The notes beneath the pieces are model-generated. The model was not told where the DNA came from. It searched no databases and worked only from the letters and a program-made list of their open reading frames with translations. DNA of 32,838 nt from assembly GCA_001774105.1 (NCBI GenBank), contig MEYT01000012.1, positions 1-32,838 of the forward strand. Direction: 5' to 3'. Within the stretch, counting starts at the first letter, position 1, and each line of letters starts with the position of its first letter. This document shows, one piece after another, positions 1 through 7,050 of the stretch. The translations under genes were made by a program, and so were the position numbers. This DNA is from Candidatus Azambacteria bacterium RIFCSPLOWO2_01_FULL_46_26 (GTDB lineage: Bacteria; Patescibacteriota; Minisyncoccia; UBA9936).

Positions 1-1
1 C

Positions 2-1036
2 TTTATTCTTCTCAAAAAAGAGATTCAAATTGACAATCACGGCGGGGCGAAGAATGAAGCGCGGATTTTGAACCAGGGGCTTCCTCTTCTTTCCCCTCCC
101 TCCGCCGCGATAAAACTCCCCAAAAAAATAAAAACCGCCGCGAAAGAAGCCCCCGCTTTTAACGTCGGCAACCAAATGCCCCGAACAAACGTTCTTCTTT
201 TGGGCATGAGCGGGCCGGGATACGAAGCGCCGGATTTAACCGACACGATTCTCGTCTTAAGCGTTGATCCATCCGCCGGTTCCGCGACGATGATTTCCCT
301 GCCCAGAGATCTTTACGTTGAAGTACCGGAAATTGAGGAGGGACGGAATTACTATGCCGGCTATTTTACAAAAATAAACGCCCTTTACCAGTTAAACAAA
401 AACAGCAGCGACTCCGAAGAATTCGCCGCGGGCTTGATTAAACAAAAAGTCGGCCAAATAACGGGACTTGAAATTAACAATTATATCTTAATGGATTTGG
501 AGGGATTGAAAGAAATTATTGACCAAATCGGCGGATTGAACGTATTCGTTGAAAAAGACGTTTTTGACCCGAGATTTCCGACAAAAAATTTCGCAACCGA
601 GACATTTGAACTGAAAAGCGGCTGGCGCTGGCTTGACGGACAAACCGCCTTAAGATACATCAGAACGCGGCATGACATTGAAGGGGACTTCGGCAGAATT
701 AAAAGACAGCAGGCCGTGCTTGAGGCGTTAAGAAAAAAAATATTGGGAATGAGCCCGCTCTGGGATTTGCCGAAAATCATTGAAATCGTCCGGACGCTGC
801 GGCGGGATTTCAAAACCGATTTGGACGTTCTGGACATAAAGCGGCTCTGGGACATATCAAGAAAAATTGACTCGTCCTCCAAAATAAAGCATATTGTTAT
901 TGACGCGAATCAGGAAAACGGTCTGCTTGAGGAAAGTACGGCGGTGCTGGGAGGCAAAACAGGATTCATCCTCGTGCCAAAAACGGGAGTGGAGGATTAC
1001 ACAGAAATACAAGACTTCATTCAAAATAATTTATAA
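2..1036 (+). CDS. LytR-CpsA-Psr (LCP) family protein, 5' end cut by window edge
   Basis: LCP proteins are extracytoplasmic phosphotransferases that move lipid-linked glycopolymers onto peptidoglycan. Visible LCP landmarks are the opening strand TNVLLLGMSGPG, the DTILVLSVDP block, the ISLPRDLYV motif with its conserved Arg, the IGGLNVFVEKDV stretch, the LDGQTALRYIRTRH block and the DFGRIKRQQAVLEAL block. The frame is open to the first base of the window. A TTG at 68 could serve as a start, but no N-terminal membrane helix follows it, and LCP proteins normally have one, so the true start is probably outside the window. Pth follows after 18 bases, so it heads the visible part of the pth-mfd-dprA-topA run. 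It may act on the product of the glycan operon at 20.2-29.7 kb; that link is inference. Confidence 0.88.
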   Translation, partial: FILLKKEIQIDNHGGAKNEARILNQGLPLLSPPSAAIKLPKKIKTAAKEAPAFNVGNQMPRTNVLLLGMSGPGYEAPDLTDTILVLSVDPSAGSATMISLPRDLYVEVPEIEEGRNYYAGYFTKINALYQLNKNSSDSEEFAAGLIKQKVGQITGLEINNYILMDLEGLKEIIDQIGGLNVFVEKDVFDPRFPTKNFATETFELKSGWRWLDGQTALRYIRTRHDIEGDFGRIKRQQAVLEALRKKILGMSPLWDLPKIIEIVRTLRRDFKTDLDVLDIKRLWDISRKIDSSSKIKHIVIDANQENGLLEESTAVLGGKTGFILVPKTGVEDYTEIQDFIQNNL

Positions 1037-1054
1037 AATCAAGAGGCAAGAATT

Positions 1055-1648
1055 ATGTTTTTAATCATCGGCCTGGGTAATCCGGGCAAAGAATACGAAA
1101 AAACGAAACACAACGCCGGTTTCAGAACGGTTGATTTTTTGGCCGGGAAATATGATTTGGAGTGGACAGACGAATCCAAAAAATTGCTTTCTGAAGTATC
1201 ATCGGGAAAAATCGACTCTCAAAAAGTTATTCTGGCTAAACCCCTTACGTTTATGAACAATTCCGGCAAAGCGGTCGCGCTCTTAACTAAAAGCTATAAG
1301 CCTTCGTCCCGAGCTCAGGCCGAGGGGCTAAAAGCCGCAAGCTGTTTCATTTTCCACGACGATTCTGATTTGCCGCTGGGAAAGATAAAAATTTCTTTCG
1401 GAAAAAGTTCCGGAGGGCACAAGGGAGTTGAATCAATTATCAAGGCATTAAAAACAAAGGAATTTTGGAGGATAAGAATCGGCATTCAATCGTCCAAAAA
1501 ACATATCCGGGCGGAAAAACTCGTCCTGCAAAAATTCAAGCCGGAGGAAGAAAAAGTTTTCGCGAAAGTCGTCAAAACGGCGGCCGAAGCGGCTGAAACA
1601 ATGATTTTAGAAAGCCCTGAAAAAGCGATGTCGCTGTTCAACAAATAA
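1055..1648 (+). CDS. pth: Peptidyl-tRNA hydrolase
   Basis: Pth frees tRNA from peptidyl-tRNA that has dropped off the ribosome. The 197-residue length is normal for the family. The start MFLIIGLGNPGKEYEKTKHNAG carries the substrate-binding Asn (N9) and catalytic His (H19). The PLTFMNNSG and FHDDSDLPLGK motifs also match, including the catalytic-network Asp. Where most family members have GGHNG, this one has GGHKG, so the Asn that contacts tRNA is a Lys. Residues 83-92 are encoded by a degenerate palindromic repeat (1301-1328) and replace the short linker expected before FHDD. An AGAGG motif lies about nine bases before the ATG. The stop overlaps the mfd start as TAATG, consistent with translational coupling. 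Confidence 0.95.
   Translation: MFLIIGLGNPGKEYEKTKHNAGFRTVDFLAGKYDLEWTDESKKLLSEVSSGKIDSQKVILAKPLTFMNNSGKAVALLTKSYKPSSRAQAEGLKAASCFIFHDDSDLPLGKIKISFGKSSGGHKGVESIIKALKTKEFWRIRIGIQSSKKHIRAEKLVLQKFKPEEEKVFAKVVKTAAEAAETMILESPEKAMSLFNK
1301..1328. repeat. Degenerate palindromic repeat inside pth
   Basis: The stretch reads as two imperfect arms around GAGCTC: left CCTTCGTCCC, right arm pairing back as roughly CCCCTCGGCCT. It stays in frame and encodes PSSRAQAEGL in a loop just before the HDDSDLP motif. Family members usually have a shorter linker here. The arms are imperfect, so this is the weakest of the four hairpin-like insertions. Confidence 0.5.
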
Positions 1649-3639
1649 TGAAGAGGGAGCAAGATGAAACAACAAATGAAATTCTAATTGCCGGGCTTAC
1701 CCCATACTTTCTGGAAAAGCCATTGTTTTGGTTTCGGGAAAATCTGACCAAAATAAAATTATCGGCGAAAACGCAATCTTGGTGGCGGAATCGGACGCTT
1801 TTTTTGAAAAAAGATCAAAAAATCGCGCTGTCGAGTTTTTTGCGGCGGCTGGACGAATTGGGATACGAAAAAGTCCAAAAAAATTCTTTGCCCGGAGAAT
1901 TTTCGCGCCTTGGCGGAACAATCGAGATTTTTCCGATAAATTCAGGCTGTCCGCTCCGAATCGAATTTTTCGGCAACCGGATTGAAAACGTCGCCGTCTT
2001 GCCGAAAGAAATCGGCGACGAAGATCGCCTGCTAATTTTAAACCGAAAAATCGGTTCAAAAAAGAAAGCCGAGCTTCTTAAAAATCTTTTGCCGGGCGAC
2101 TACGTCGTACACGTTGACCACGGCATCGGCATTTATCGGGGAATCACCGTTCAAGACGGAACAAATTATTGCGTCATTGAATACGCGCCGCCGCGGGAAG
2201 GCAAAGAACCGGACCGTCTTTACGTGCCGGAAAATCAACTGGGAAAAATTGACCGATACGTCGGTTTTACCCAACCGAAAATTCATCGCTTGGGCGGAGA
2301 ACTCTGGCTGAAAACGAAAAAACGGATCAAGGAAGATGTTGAAAAATTCGCCAGAGAACTTTTGGAAACCTACGCCAAAAGAGAAATCACCCGCCGGACG
2401 CCTTATCCGCCCGACGATCAAATTCAAAAAGAATTCGAGCAATCGTTCGAGCACATTGAAACCGAGGATCAATTGCAAGCGATCCGGGAAATCAAAAACG
2501 ACATGGAATCGGAACGGCCGATGGATCGTTTGATTTGCGGGGACGTCGGCTTCGGAAAAACCGAAGTTGCTTTGAGGGCGGCTTTTAAGGCGGCGTGGAG
2601 CGGCCGACAGGTAACGGTGCTGTGCCCGACGACGATTTTGGCCGACCAGCATTTCCAGACCTTTCAGGAAAGGCTGAAAAATTTTCCTTTGCGGCTCGCG
2701 GTTTTGAGCCGCTTTGAGTCCAAGAAAAAACAAAGCGACGCCGTCAAAAAAATCGCGGAAGGAAAAATCGACATTATCATCGGCACCCACCGGCTTTTGT
2801 CGAAAGACGTCGTTTTTAAAAATCTCGGACTTTTAATCATTGACGAGGAACAAAAATTCGGCGTCCGGCAAAAGGAAAAATTGAAAAAATTCAGAAATGA
2901 AATCGACATTTTAAGTTTATCGGCGACTCCGATTCCAAGAACCCTGCAATTTTCGCTTTTTGGCCTGAGGTCTTTGAGTTTAATCTCAACCCCGCCGCCG
3001 GGCCGCCGGCAAATCGAAACGAAAATCCTGCCTTACTCGAAAGAAACGATTAAAAAAGCGATTGAAGAGGAACTGAACAGAAAAGGCCAGATTTATTTTC
3101 TGCACAATCGGGTTGAAACAATCGGAAAAGTGGCGCGAAATTTAAAACAACTGGTTCCAAAAGCGAAAATCGCGGTGGCGCACGGAAAAATGTCCGAGGA
3201 AGAATTGCGGCAAGCGATGAACGATTTCAGGCAAAATAAATTTAACGTTCTGGCGGCGACGACAATCATTGAAAACGGCCTTGACCTGCCGCAGGTAAAC
3301 ACTTTAATCGTCACAAACTGCGCGCGGCTGGGCCTTGCCCAAAGCTATCAAATACGCGGCCGAATCGGCCGGTCCCATAAAAAAGCGTACGCGTATTTTT
3401 TCTACGGCGAGCAAAAATTGGAAGGCAAAGCGCTTATGCGGCTCGAGGCCTTAAAGCGGGCGGAAGCCCTTGGGAGCGGCTACCGGCTTGCTGAGGCCGA
3501 TCTTGAAATAAGAGGCGCCGGAAACATCCTGGGCAAACAGCAGAGCGGAAACATCAACCAGATCGGATTAAATTTGTACTGCCACATACTGAATGAGGCG
3601 GTGGAACAAATAAAACAGATTTCGGAAAATATAAAATAG
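1648..3639 (+). CDS. mfd: Reduced transcription-repair coupling factor (Mfd-type translocase)
   Basis: Mfd is a double-stranded DNA translocase that pushes stalled RNA polymerase off lesions. This protein has 663 residues against about 1,150 in typical Mfd. About 140 N-terminal residues resemble only the tail of the UvrB-homology region (SLPGEFSRLGGTIEIFP, LRIEFFGNRIE). The polymerase-interaction domain follows (GDYVVHVDHGIGIYRG, about residues 150-165). The RecG/Mfd motor comes next: Walker A GDVGFGKTEVA (near 297), DEEQKFGV (near 399), ATTIIENGLDLP, and QIRGRIGRSHKKAYAYF (near 570). The protein ends soon after LYCHILNEAV, so the C-terminal autoinhibitory domain (D7) is absent. The polymerase-interaction domain argues against RecG. 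It overlaps pth by one base and precedes dprA by ten. Confidence 0.88.
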   Translation: MKREQDETTNEILIAGLTPYFLEKPLFWFRENLTKIKLSAKTQSWWRNRTLFLKKDQKIALSSFLRRLDELGYEKVQKNSLPGEFSRLGGTIEIFPINSGCPLRIEFFGNRIENVAVLPKEIGDEDRLLILNRKIGSKKKAELLKNLLPGDYVVHVDHGIGIYRGITVQDGTNYCVIEYAPPREGKEPDRLYVPENQLGKIDRYVGFTQPKIHRLGGELWLKTKKRIKEDVEKFARELLETYAKREITRRTPYPPDDQIQKEFEQSFEHIETEDQLQAIREIKNDMESERPMDRLICGDVGFGKTEVALRAAFKAAWSGRQVTVLCPTTILADQHFQTFQERLKNFPLRLAVLSRFESKKKQSDAVKKIAEGKIDIIIGTHRLLSKDVVFKNLGLLIIDEEQKFGVRQKEKLKKFRNEIDILSLSATPIPRTLQFSLFGLRSLSLISTPPPGRRQIETKILPYSKETIKKAIEEELNRKGQIYFLHNRVETIGKVARNLKQLVPKAKIAVAHGKMSEEELRQAMNDFRQNKFNVLAATTIIENGLDLPQVNTLIVTNCARLGLAQSYQIRGRIGRSHKKAYAYFFYGEQKLEGKALMRLEALKRAEALGSGYRLAEADLEIRGAGNILGKQQSGNINQIGLNLYCHILNEAVEQIKQISENIK

Positions 3640-3649
3640 AATCTAAAAT

Positions 3650-4738
3650 ATGACGAAAGAAACAAAATATTTTAACGCGTTCAATTTGACCGGGGTTCTC
3701 GGACCGTCGGGTTTCCGGAAATTGATTGATTTTTTCCCTTCTTTGGAAAACGCCTGGCGGGCGGGTGTTTCGGAATTGAAACAAGCCGGACTTTCGCAGG
3801 CAACCGCGGAAAAAATCGCGGAAAAAAGAAAAGGGATTGAACCGGAAAAAGAATTAGAAAAAATTGCGAAAGAAAACGTGAGGATTGTCACGATTGCGGA
3901 CGAAAAATATCCTGTCCGGCTTAAACAAATCGCCGATCCGCCGGCCATGCTTTACGTCAAAGGCGAAATTCTTAGCAAGGACGAACTTTGCCTCGGAGTC
4001 GTCGGTTCAAGGCAATATTCAAGCTACGGCAAAGAGGCGGCTTTGAAATTAGCCGGGGAACTGGCGGCTCAAGGAATAACGGTCGTCAGCGGTTTGGCTT
4101 TGGGAATTGACGCTTTTGCCCATCAAGCCGCTTTGAACGCGGGCGGACGGACTTTGGCGGTGCTCGGCTCGGGACTTGGCCGAAAAGTCATTTATCCGGC
4201 GAGCAATCAAAAATTAGCCGAAAAGATCGTTGAGTCCGGAGCGTTAATCAGCGAATTTCCTTTGGAAGCAAGAGCCAGAGTAGAATACTTTCCGATGCGC
4301 AACCGAGTTATCAGCGGCCTTTCTTTGGGCGTACTCGTAATTGAAGCGAAAGAAAAAAGCGGGGCTTTGATTACGGCGAATCAGGCGCTGGAGCAAAATC
4401 GCGAGGTCTTTGCCGTGCCCGGTTCGATTTTTTCGGCAAATTCCGCGGGCACAAACAATTTAATCAAGCAAGGAGCCAAAATCGCCGCCCGAGCCGAAGA
4501 TGTTTTGGAAGAATTAAACATCATGCCGATAAAAGAAAAAAGGACGGAATTTAAAGCGGAAAACCCCGAAGAAAAATTTATTTTTGACCTCATCGCGGAT
4601 TCTTCGGAACCCCTTCATATTGACAAAATCATTATTTTAAGCAAACTTAATGCAGCAATTGTCGGTTCCCGCTTAAGTTTGTTAGAATTAAAAGGACTGA
4701 TAAAAAATATCGGAGGCGGAAATTACATAAAAAAATGA
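3650..4738 (+). CDS. dprA: DNA-processing protein DprA
   Basis: DprA binds incoming single-stranded DNA during natural transformation and loads RecA. Order of domains: a helix-hairpin-helix-like N-terminus (about residues 1-70, including SGFRKLIDFFPSLENAW), the Rossmann-like DprA/Smf core (about 115-290), and a C-terminal winged-helix-like region (about 305-362, FIFDLIADSSEPLHIDKII). Core motifs are GVVGSRQYSSYGKEAA, VVSGLALGIDAFAHQAAL, VLGSGLGRKVIYPASN, SEFPLEARA and MRNRVISGLS. The 362-residue length is normal. The stop overlaps the topA start (ATGA), a dprA-topA pairing seen in many bacteria. Presence of dprA suggests DNA uptake, but no com or pilus genes are in the window. Confidence 0.95.
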   Translation: MTKETKYFNAFNLTGVLGPSGFRKLIDFFPSLENAWRAGVSELKQAGLSQATAEKIAEKRKGIEPEKELEKIAKENVRIVTIADEKYPVRLKQIADPPAMLYVKGEILSKDELCLGVVGSRQYSSYGKEAALKLAGELAAQGITVVSGLALGIDAFAHQAALNAGGRTLAVLGSGLGRKVIYPASNQKLAEKIVESGALISEFPLEARARVEYFPMRNRVISGLSLGVLVIEAKEKSGALITANQALEQNREVFAVPGSIFSANSAGTNNLIKQGAKIAARAEDVLEELNIMPIKEKRTEFKAENPEEKFIFDLIADSSEPLHIDKIIILSKLNAAIVGSRLSLLELKGLIKNIGGGNYIKK

Positions 4739-6963
4739 AATTAGTCATCGTCGAGTCGCCAACCAAAGCGAAAACAATTAAAAAATTTTTGGGAAATGAT
4801 TACGTCGTCGAATCCTCTTACGGCCACGTCCGCGATTTGCCGAAATCAACCTTGGGCGTTGACGTTGAGGGTGATTTTCAGCCGAAGTACGTAATTCCGG
4901 TCAAAGCCAAAAATCGGGTGAAAGAATTGAAAGCCGAAGCGAAAAACGCCGAGGGCGTCATCCTTGCCAGCGACGAAGACCGGGAAGGAGAAGCAATAGC
5001 GTGGCACCTCGTTCAAGCTCTTGACTTGAACGAAATAAAAAGTAAAAAATCAAAAATCAAAAATGTCGAAAGAATCGTATTCCACGAAATAACGAAAAAA
5101 GCCATTGAGGAAGCATTAAAGAATCCTCGGGAGATCGACATGAATTTGGTTGACGCGCAACAGGCGCGCCGGGTTCTTGACCGGCTCGTCGGTTACGAGC
5201 TGTCCCCGTTTTTGTGGAAAAAAATAAGATACGGGCTTTCGGCCGGGCGCGTTCAATCGGCCGCGGTCAGGATGATCGTTGACCGGGAACGGGAAATCCA
5301 AAAATTCAAGCCGGAAGAATACCACACAATTTCCGCGGCACTGCGGAAATTGGAAATTCCAAATCCCGATATCCAAATTCCAAACCAATTTGAAGCGATG
5401 TTGAGCAAGATTGGGGAAAAAGCCCTAAAAAAGTTTGATATAAAAACAGAAAAAGAGGCGGAGAAAATTGTAAAGGATTTGGAAAAAGCCGAGTATAAAA
5501 TCGGCAAAATCGAGAAAAAAGAAACACAGAAAAATCCGTCGCCTCCTTTTACGACAAGCACGCTTCAGCAAACCGCGTCTTTGCGATACGGATATTCCAC
5601 AAAACAAACGATGATGCTCGCCCAACAGCTTTATGAAGGCGTGGACATCGGAGAAGAGGGGTCAACCGGCTTAATCACTTACATGCGAACCGATTCTTTG
5701 AATCTTTCCGAGGAATCGCTGGACAAAGCAAAAAATTTCATCGCGGCGAATTTTGGCGAAAATTACATTTTCACGCGGCGCTTTAAGACAAAATCGAAAT
5801 CGGCCCAGGAGGCGCACGAAGCGATCCGCCCGACCGATCCCGCGCGCGCCCCGGAAAGCGTTAAAAAGTTTTTAAATCCGAAACAATATAGACTCTATTC
5901 GCTCATCTGGAACCGTTTTATCGCTTCTCAAACCGCCCCCGCGATTTTTGATTCAACCGCGGTTGAAGTCGGCGCGAAATCAGGAACAGATTATGTTTTA
6001 AAGGCGAAAGGAATGACCTTGAAATTTGACGGATTTTTAAAAATTTATCCTTTAAAATTCAAGGAGGCGCAACTTCCGGAATTGAGCGAAAAAGAAAATG
6101 TGGAGCTCGTGAAAGTTGACGCCGAGCGGCATTTTACCGAACCGCCGCCCCGCTTCAACGAAGCGAGCTTGATCAAAGCGCTTGAAGAAAACGGTATCGG
6201 CCGCCCCTCAACCTACGCCCCGACAATCACCACGATTTTAGAACGCGGCTACGTTGAAAAAGATCAAAACCGCCGATTCACGCCGACCGAAATCGGAATT
6301 TTGGTGAATGACATGCTGGTTGAACATTTTCCGCAGATCGTTGACGTTCAATTCACCGCCAAAATGGAAGAAGAACTTGACGAAATCGCGCAAGGAAAAA
6401 TGAAATGGACGCCGGTCATCCGCGAATTTTACGAACCTTTCAAGGAAAATCTGACTAAAAAATACAAAGATGTCGAGAAGGCGATTGAAAAAACGGACAA
6501 AAAATGCCCGAAGTGCGGAGGCGATATCATCGTCAAATTCGGACGCTTCGGAAAATTTTACGCCTGTTCAAGATATCCGGAATGCAAGCACACCGAACCG
6601 CTTGAAGAGGAAAAAGAAATGGCAAAACAATACGAGGGCGAGATTTGCGAAAAATGCGGCAGTCCGATGGCGCTCAAACGGGGAAAATTCGGGGCGTTTT
6701 TGGGCTGTTCCAAATATCCGGAATGCAGCAACATCAAAAAAATTGAAAAAACAACGGGCGTCAAATGTCCGAAATGCGGCGTCGGCGAAATCATAGAGCG
6801 CCGCTCAAAGCGAGGCCGCGTTTTTTACGGCTGTAATAAATATCCTGACTGCGATTTCGCCTTATGGAACAGACCGGCCGGTGAAAAATGCCCCAAATGC
6901 GGATCGCTTCTTGTTTTTGCAGGCAAAGATAAAATTAAATGTTCGAACAAAGAATGCAACTAG
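4735..6963 (+). CDS. topA: DNA topoisomerase I
   Basis: Type IA topoisomerase that relaxes negative supercoils. It opens with the Toprim domain (MKLVIVESPTKAKTIKKFLG, then LASDEDREGEAIAWHL). The catalytic Tyr is Y316 in GLITYMRTDSLNLS, and the DNA-gate motif IGRPSTYAPTI follows. The C-terminus carries four zinc-ribbon units starting near residue 590: three full CPxCG...C...C modules and a short final KCPKCG...KCSNKEC. Two in-frame repeat-like inserts are visible: an (AAAAATC)-type run encoding residues about 103-110, and a 21-base-period repeat encoding residues about 206-218. At 742 residues it is of ordinary length. It is the last gene of the operon and is followed by a strong terminator at 6980-7012. 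Confidence 0.97.
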   Translation: MKLVIVESPTKAKTIKKFLGNDYVVESSYGHVRDLPKSTLGVDVEGDFQPKYVIPVKAKNRVKELKAEAKNAEGVILASDEDREGEAIAWHLVQALDLNEIKSKKSKIKNVERIVFHEITKKAIEEALKNPREIDMNLVDAQQARRVLDRLVGYELSPFLWKKIRYGLSAGRVQSAAVRMIVDREREIQKFKPEEYHTISAALRKLEIPNPDIQIPNQFEAMLSKIGEKALKKFDIKTEKEAEKIVKDLEKAEYKIGKIEKKETQKNPSPPFTTSTLQQTASLRYGYSTKQTMMLAQQLYEGVDIGEEGSTGLITYMRTDSLNLSEESLDKAKNFIAANFGENYIFTRRFKTKSKSAQEAHEAIRPTDPARAPESVKKFLNPKQYRLYSLIWNRFIASQTAPAIFDSTAVEVGAKSGTDYVLKAKGMTLKFDGFLKIYPLKFKEAQLPELSEKENVELVKVDAERHFTEPPPRFNEASLIKALEENGIGRPSTYAPTITTILERGYVEKDQNRRFTPTEIGILVNDMLVEHFPQIVDVQFTAKMEEELDEIAQGKMKWTPVIREFYEPFKENLTKKYKDVEKAIEKTDKKCPKCGGDIIVKFGRFGKFYACSRYPECKHTEPLEEEKEMAKQYEGEICEKCGSPMALKRGKFGAFLGCSKYPECSNIKKIEKTTGVKCPKCGVGEIIERRSKRGRVFYGCNKYPDCDFALWNRPAGEKCPKCGSLLVFAGKDKIKCSNKECN
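5044..5064. repeat. Short A-rich tandem repeat inside topA
   Basis: Three tandem copies of a 7-base unit AAAAATC/G lie in frame and encode a Lys/Ile/Asn-rich linker (KSKIKN) between the Toprim strand and the VERIVFHEITKKAI helix, where family members have a short loop. Confidence 0.5.
5350..5392. repeat. 21-base-period repeat inside topA
   Basis: AAATTCCAAA occurs at 5354-5363 and again at 5375-5384, exactly 21 bases apart, so the phase is kept. The encoded protein repeats as IPNPDIQIPNQ. It lies between the EEYHTISA and FEAMLSKIGEKAL strands, a surface-linker position in type IA topoisomerases. Confidence 0.55.
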
Positions 6964-6979
6964 TATAAGATTGAATTTT

Positions 6980-7013
6980 AAGAACGTCCGCCGACTGGCG
7001 GACGTTCTTTTTA
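6980..7013 (+). terminator. Rho-independent terminator after topA
   Basis: A perfect 12-bp stem (6981-6992 with 6997-7008, loop GACT) is followed by a T-rich tail. It lies 17 bases after the topA stop and ends the LCP-pth-mfd-dprA-topA run. Confidence 0.92.
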
Positions 7014-7028
7014 TTTCTATCACAAAAG

Positions 7029-7037
7029 TGGTATAAT
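7029..7037 (+). promoter_or_regulatory. Extended -10 promoter for the beta-propeller gene
   Basis: TGGTATAAT is a perfect extended -10 element (TGN plus TATAAT). Transcription would begin near 7044, only about seven bases before the ATG at 7051, and no Shine-Dalgarno sequence is present. Confidence 0.75.
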
Positions 7038-7050
7038 AAAAGAAAAAATT

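Noticed and set aside
2056-2790. 244-codon minus-strand reading frame inside mfd
   Set aside because: Antisense shadow of the Mfd motor and polymerase-interaction domains; no signals of its own.
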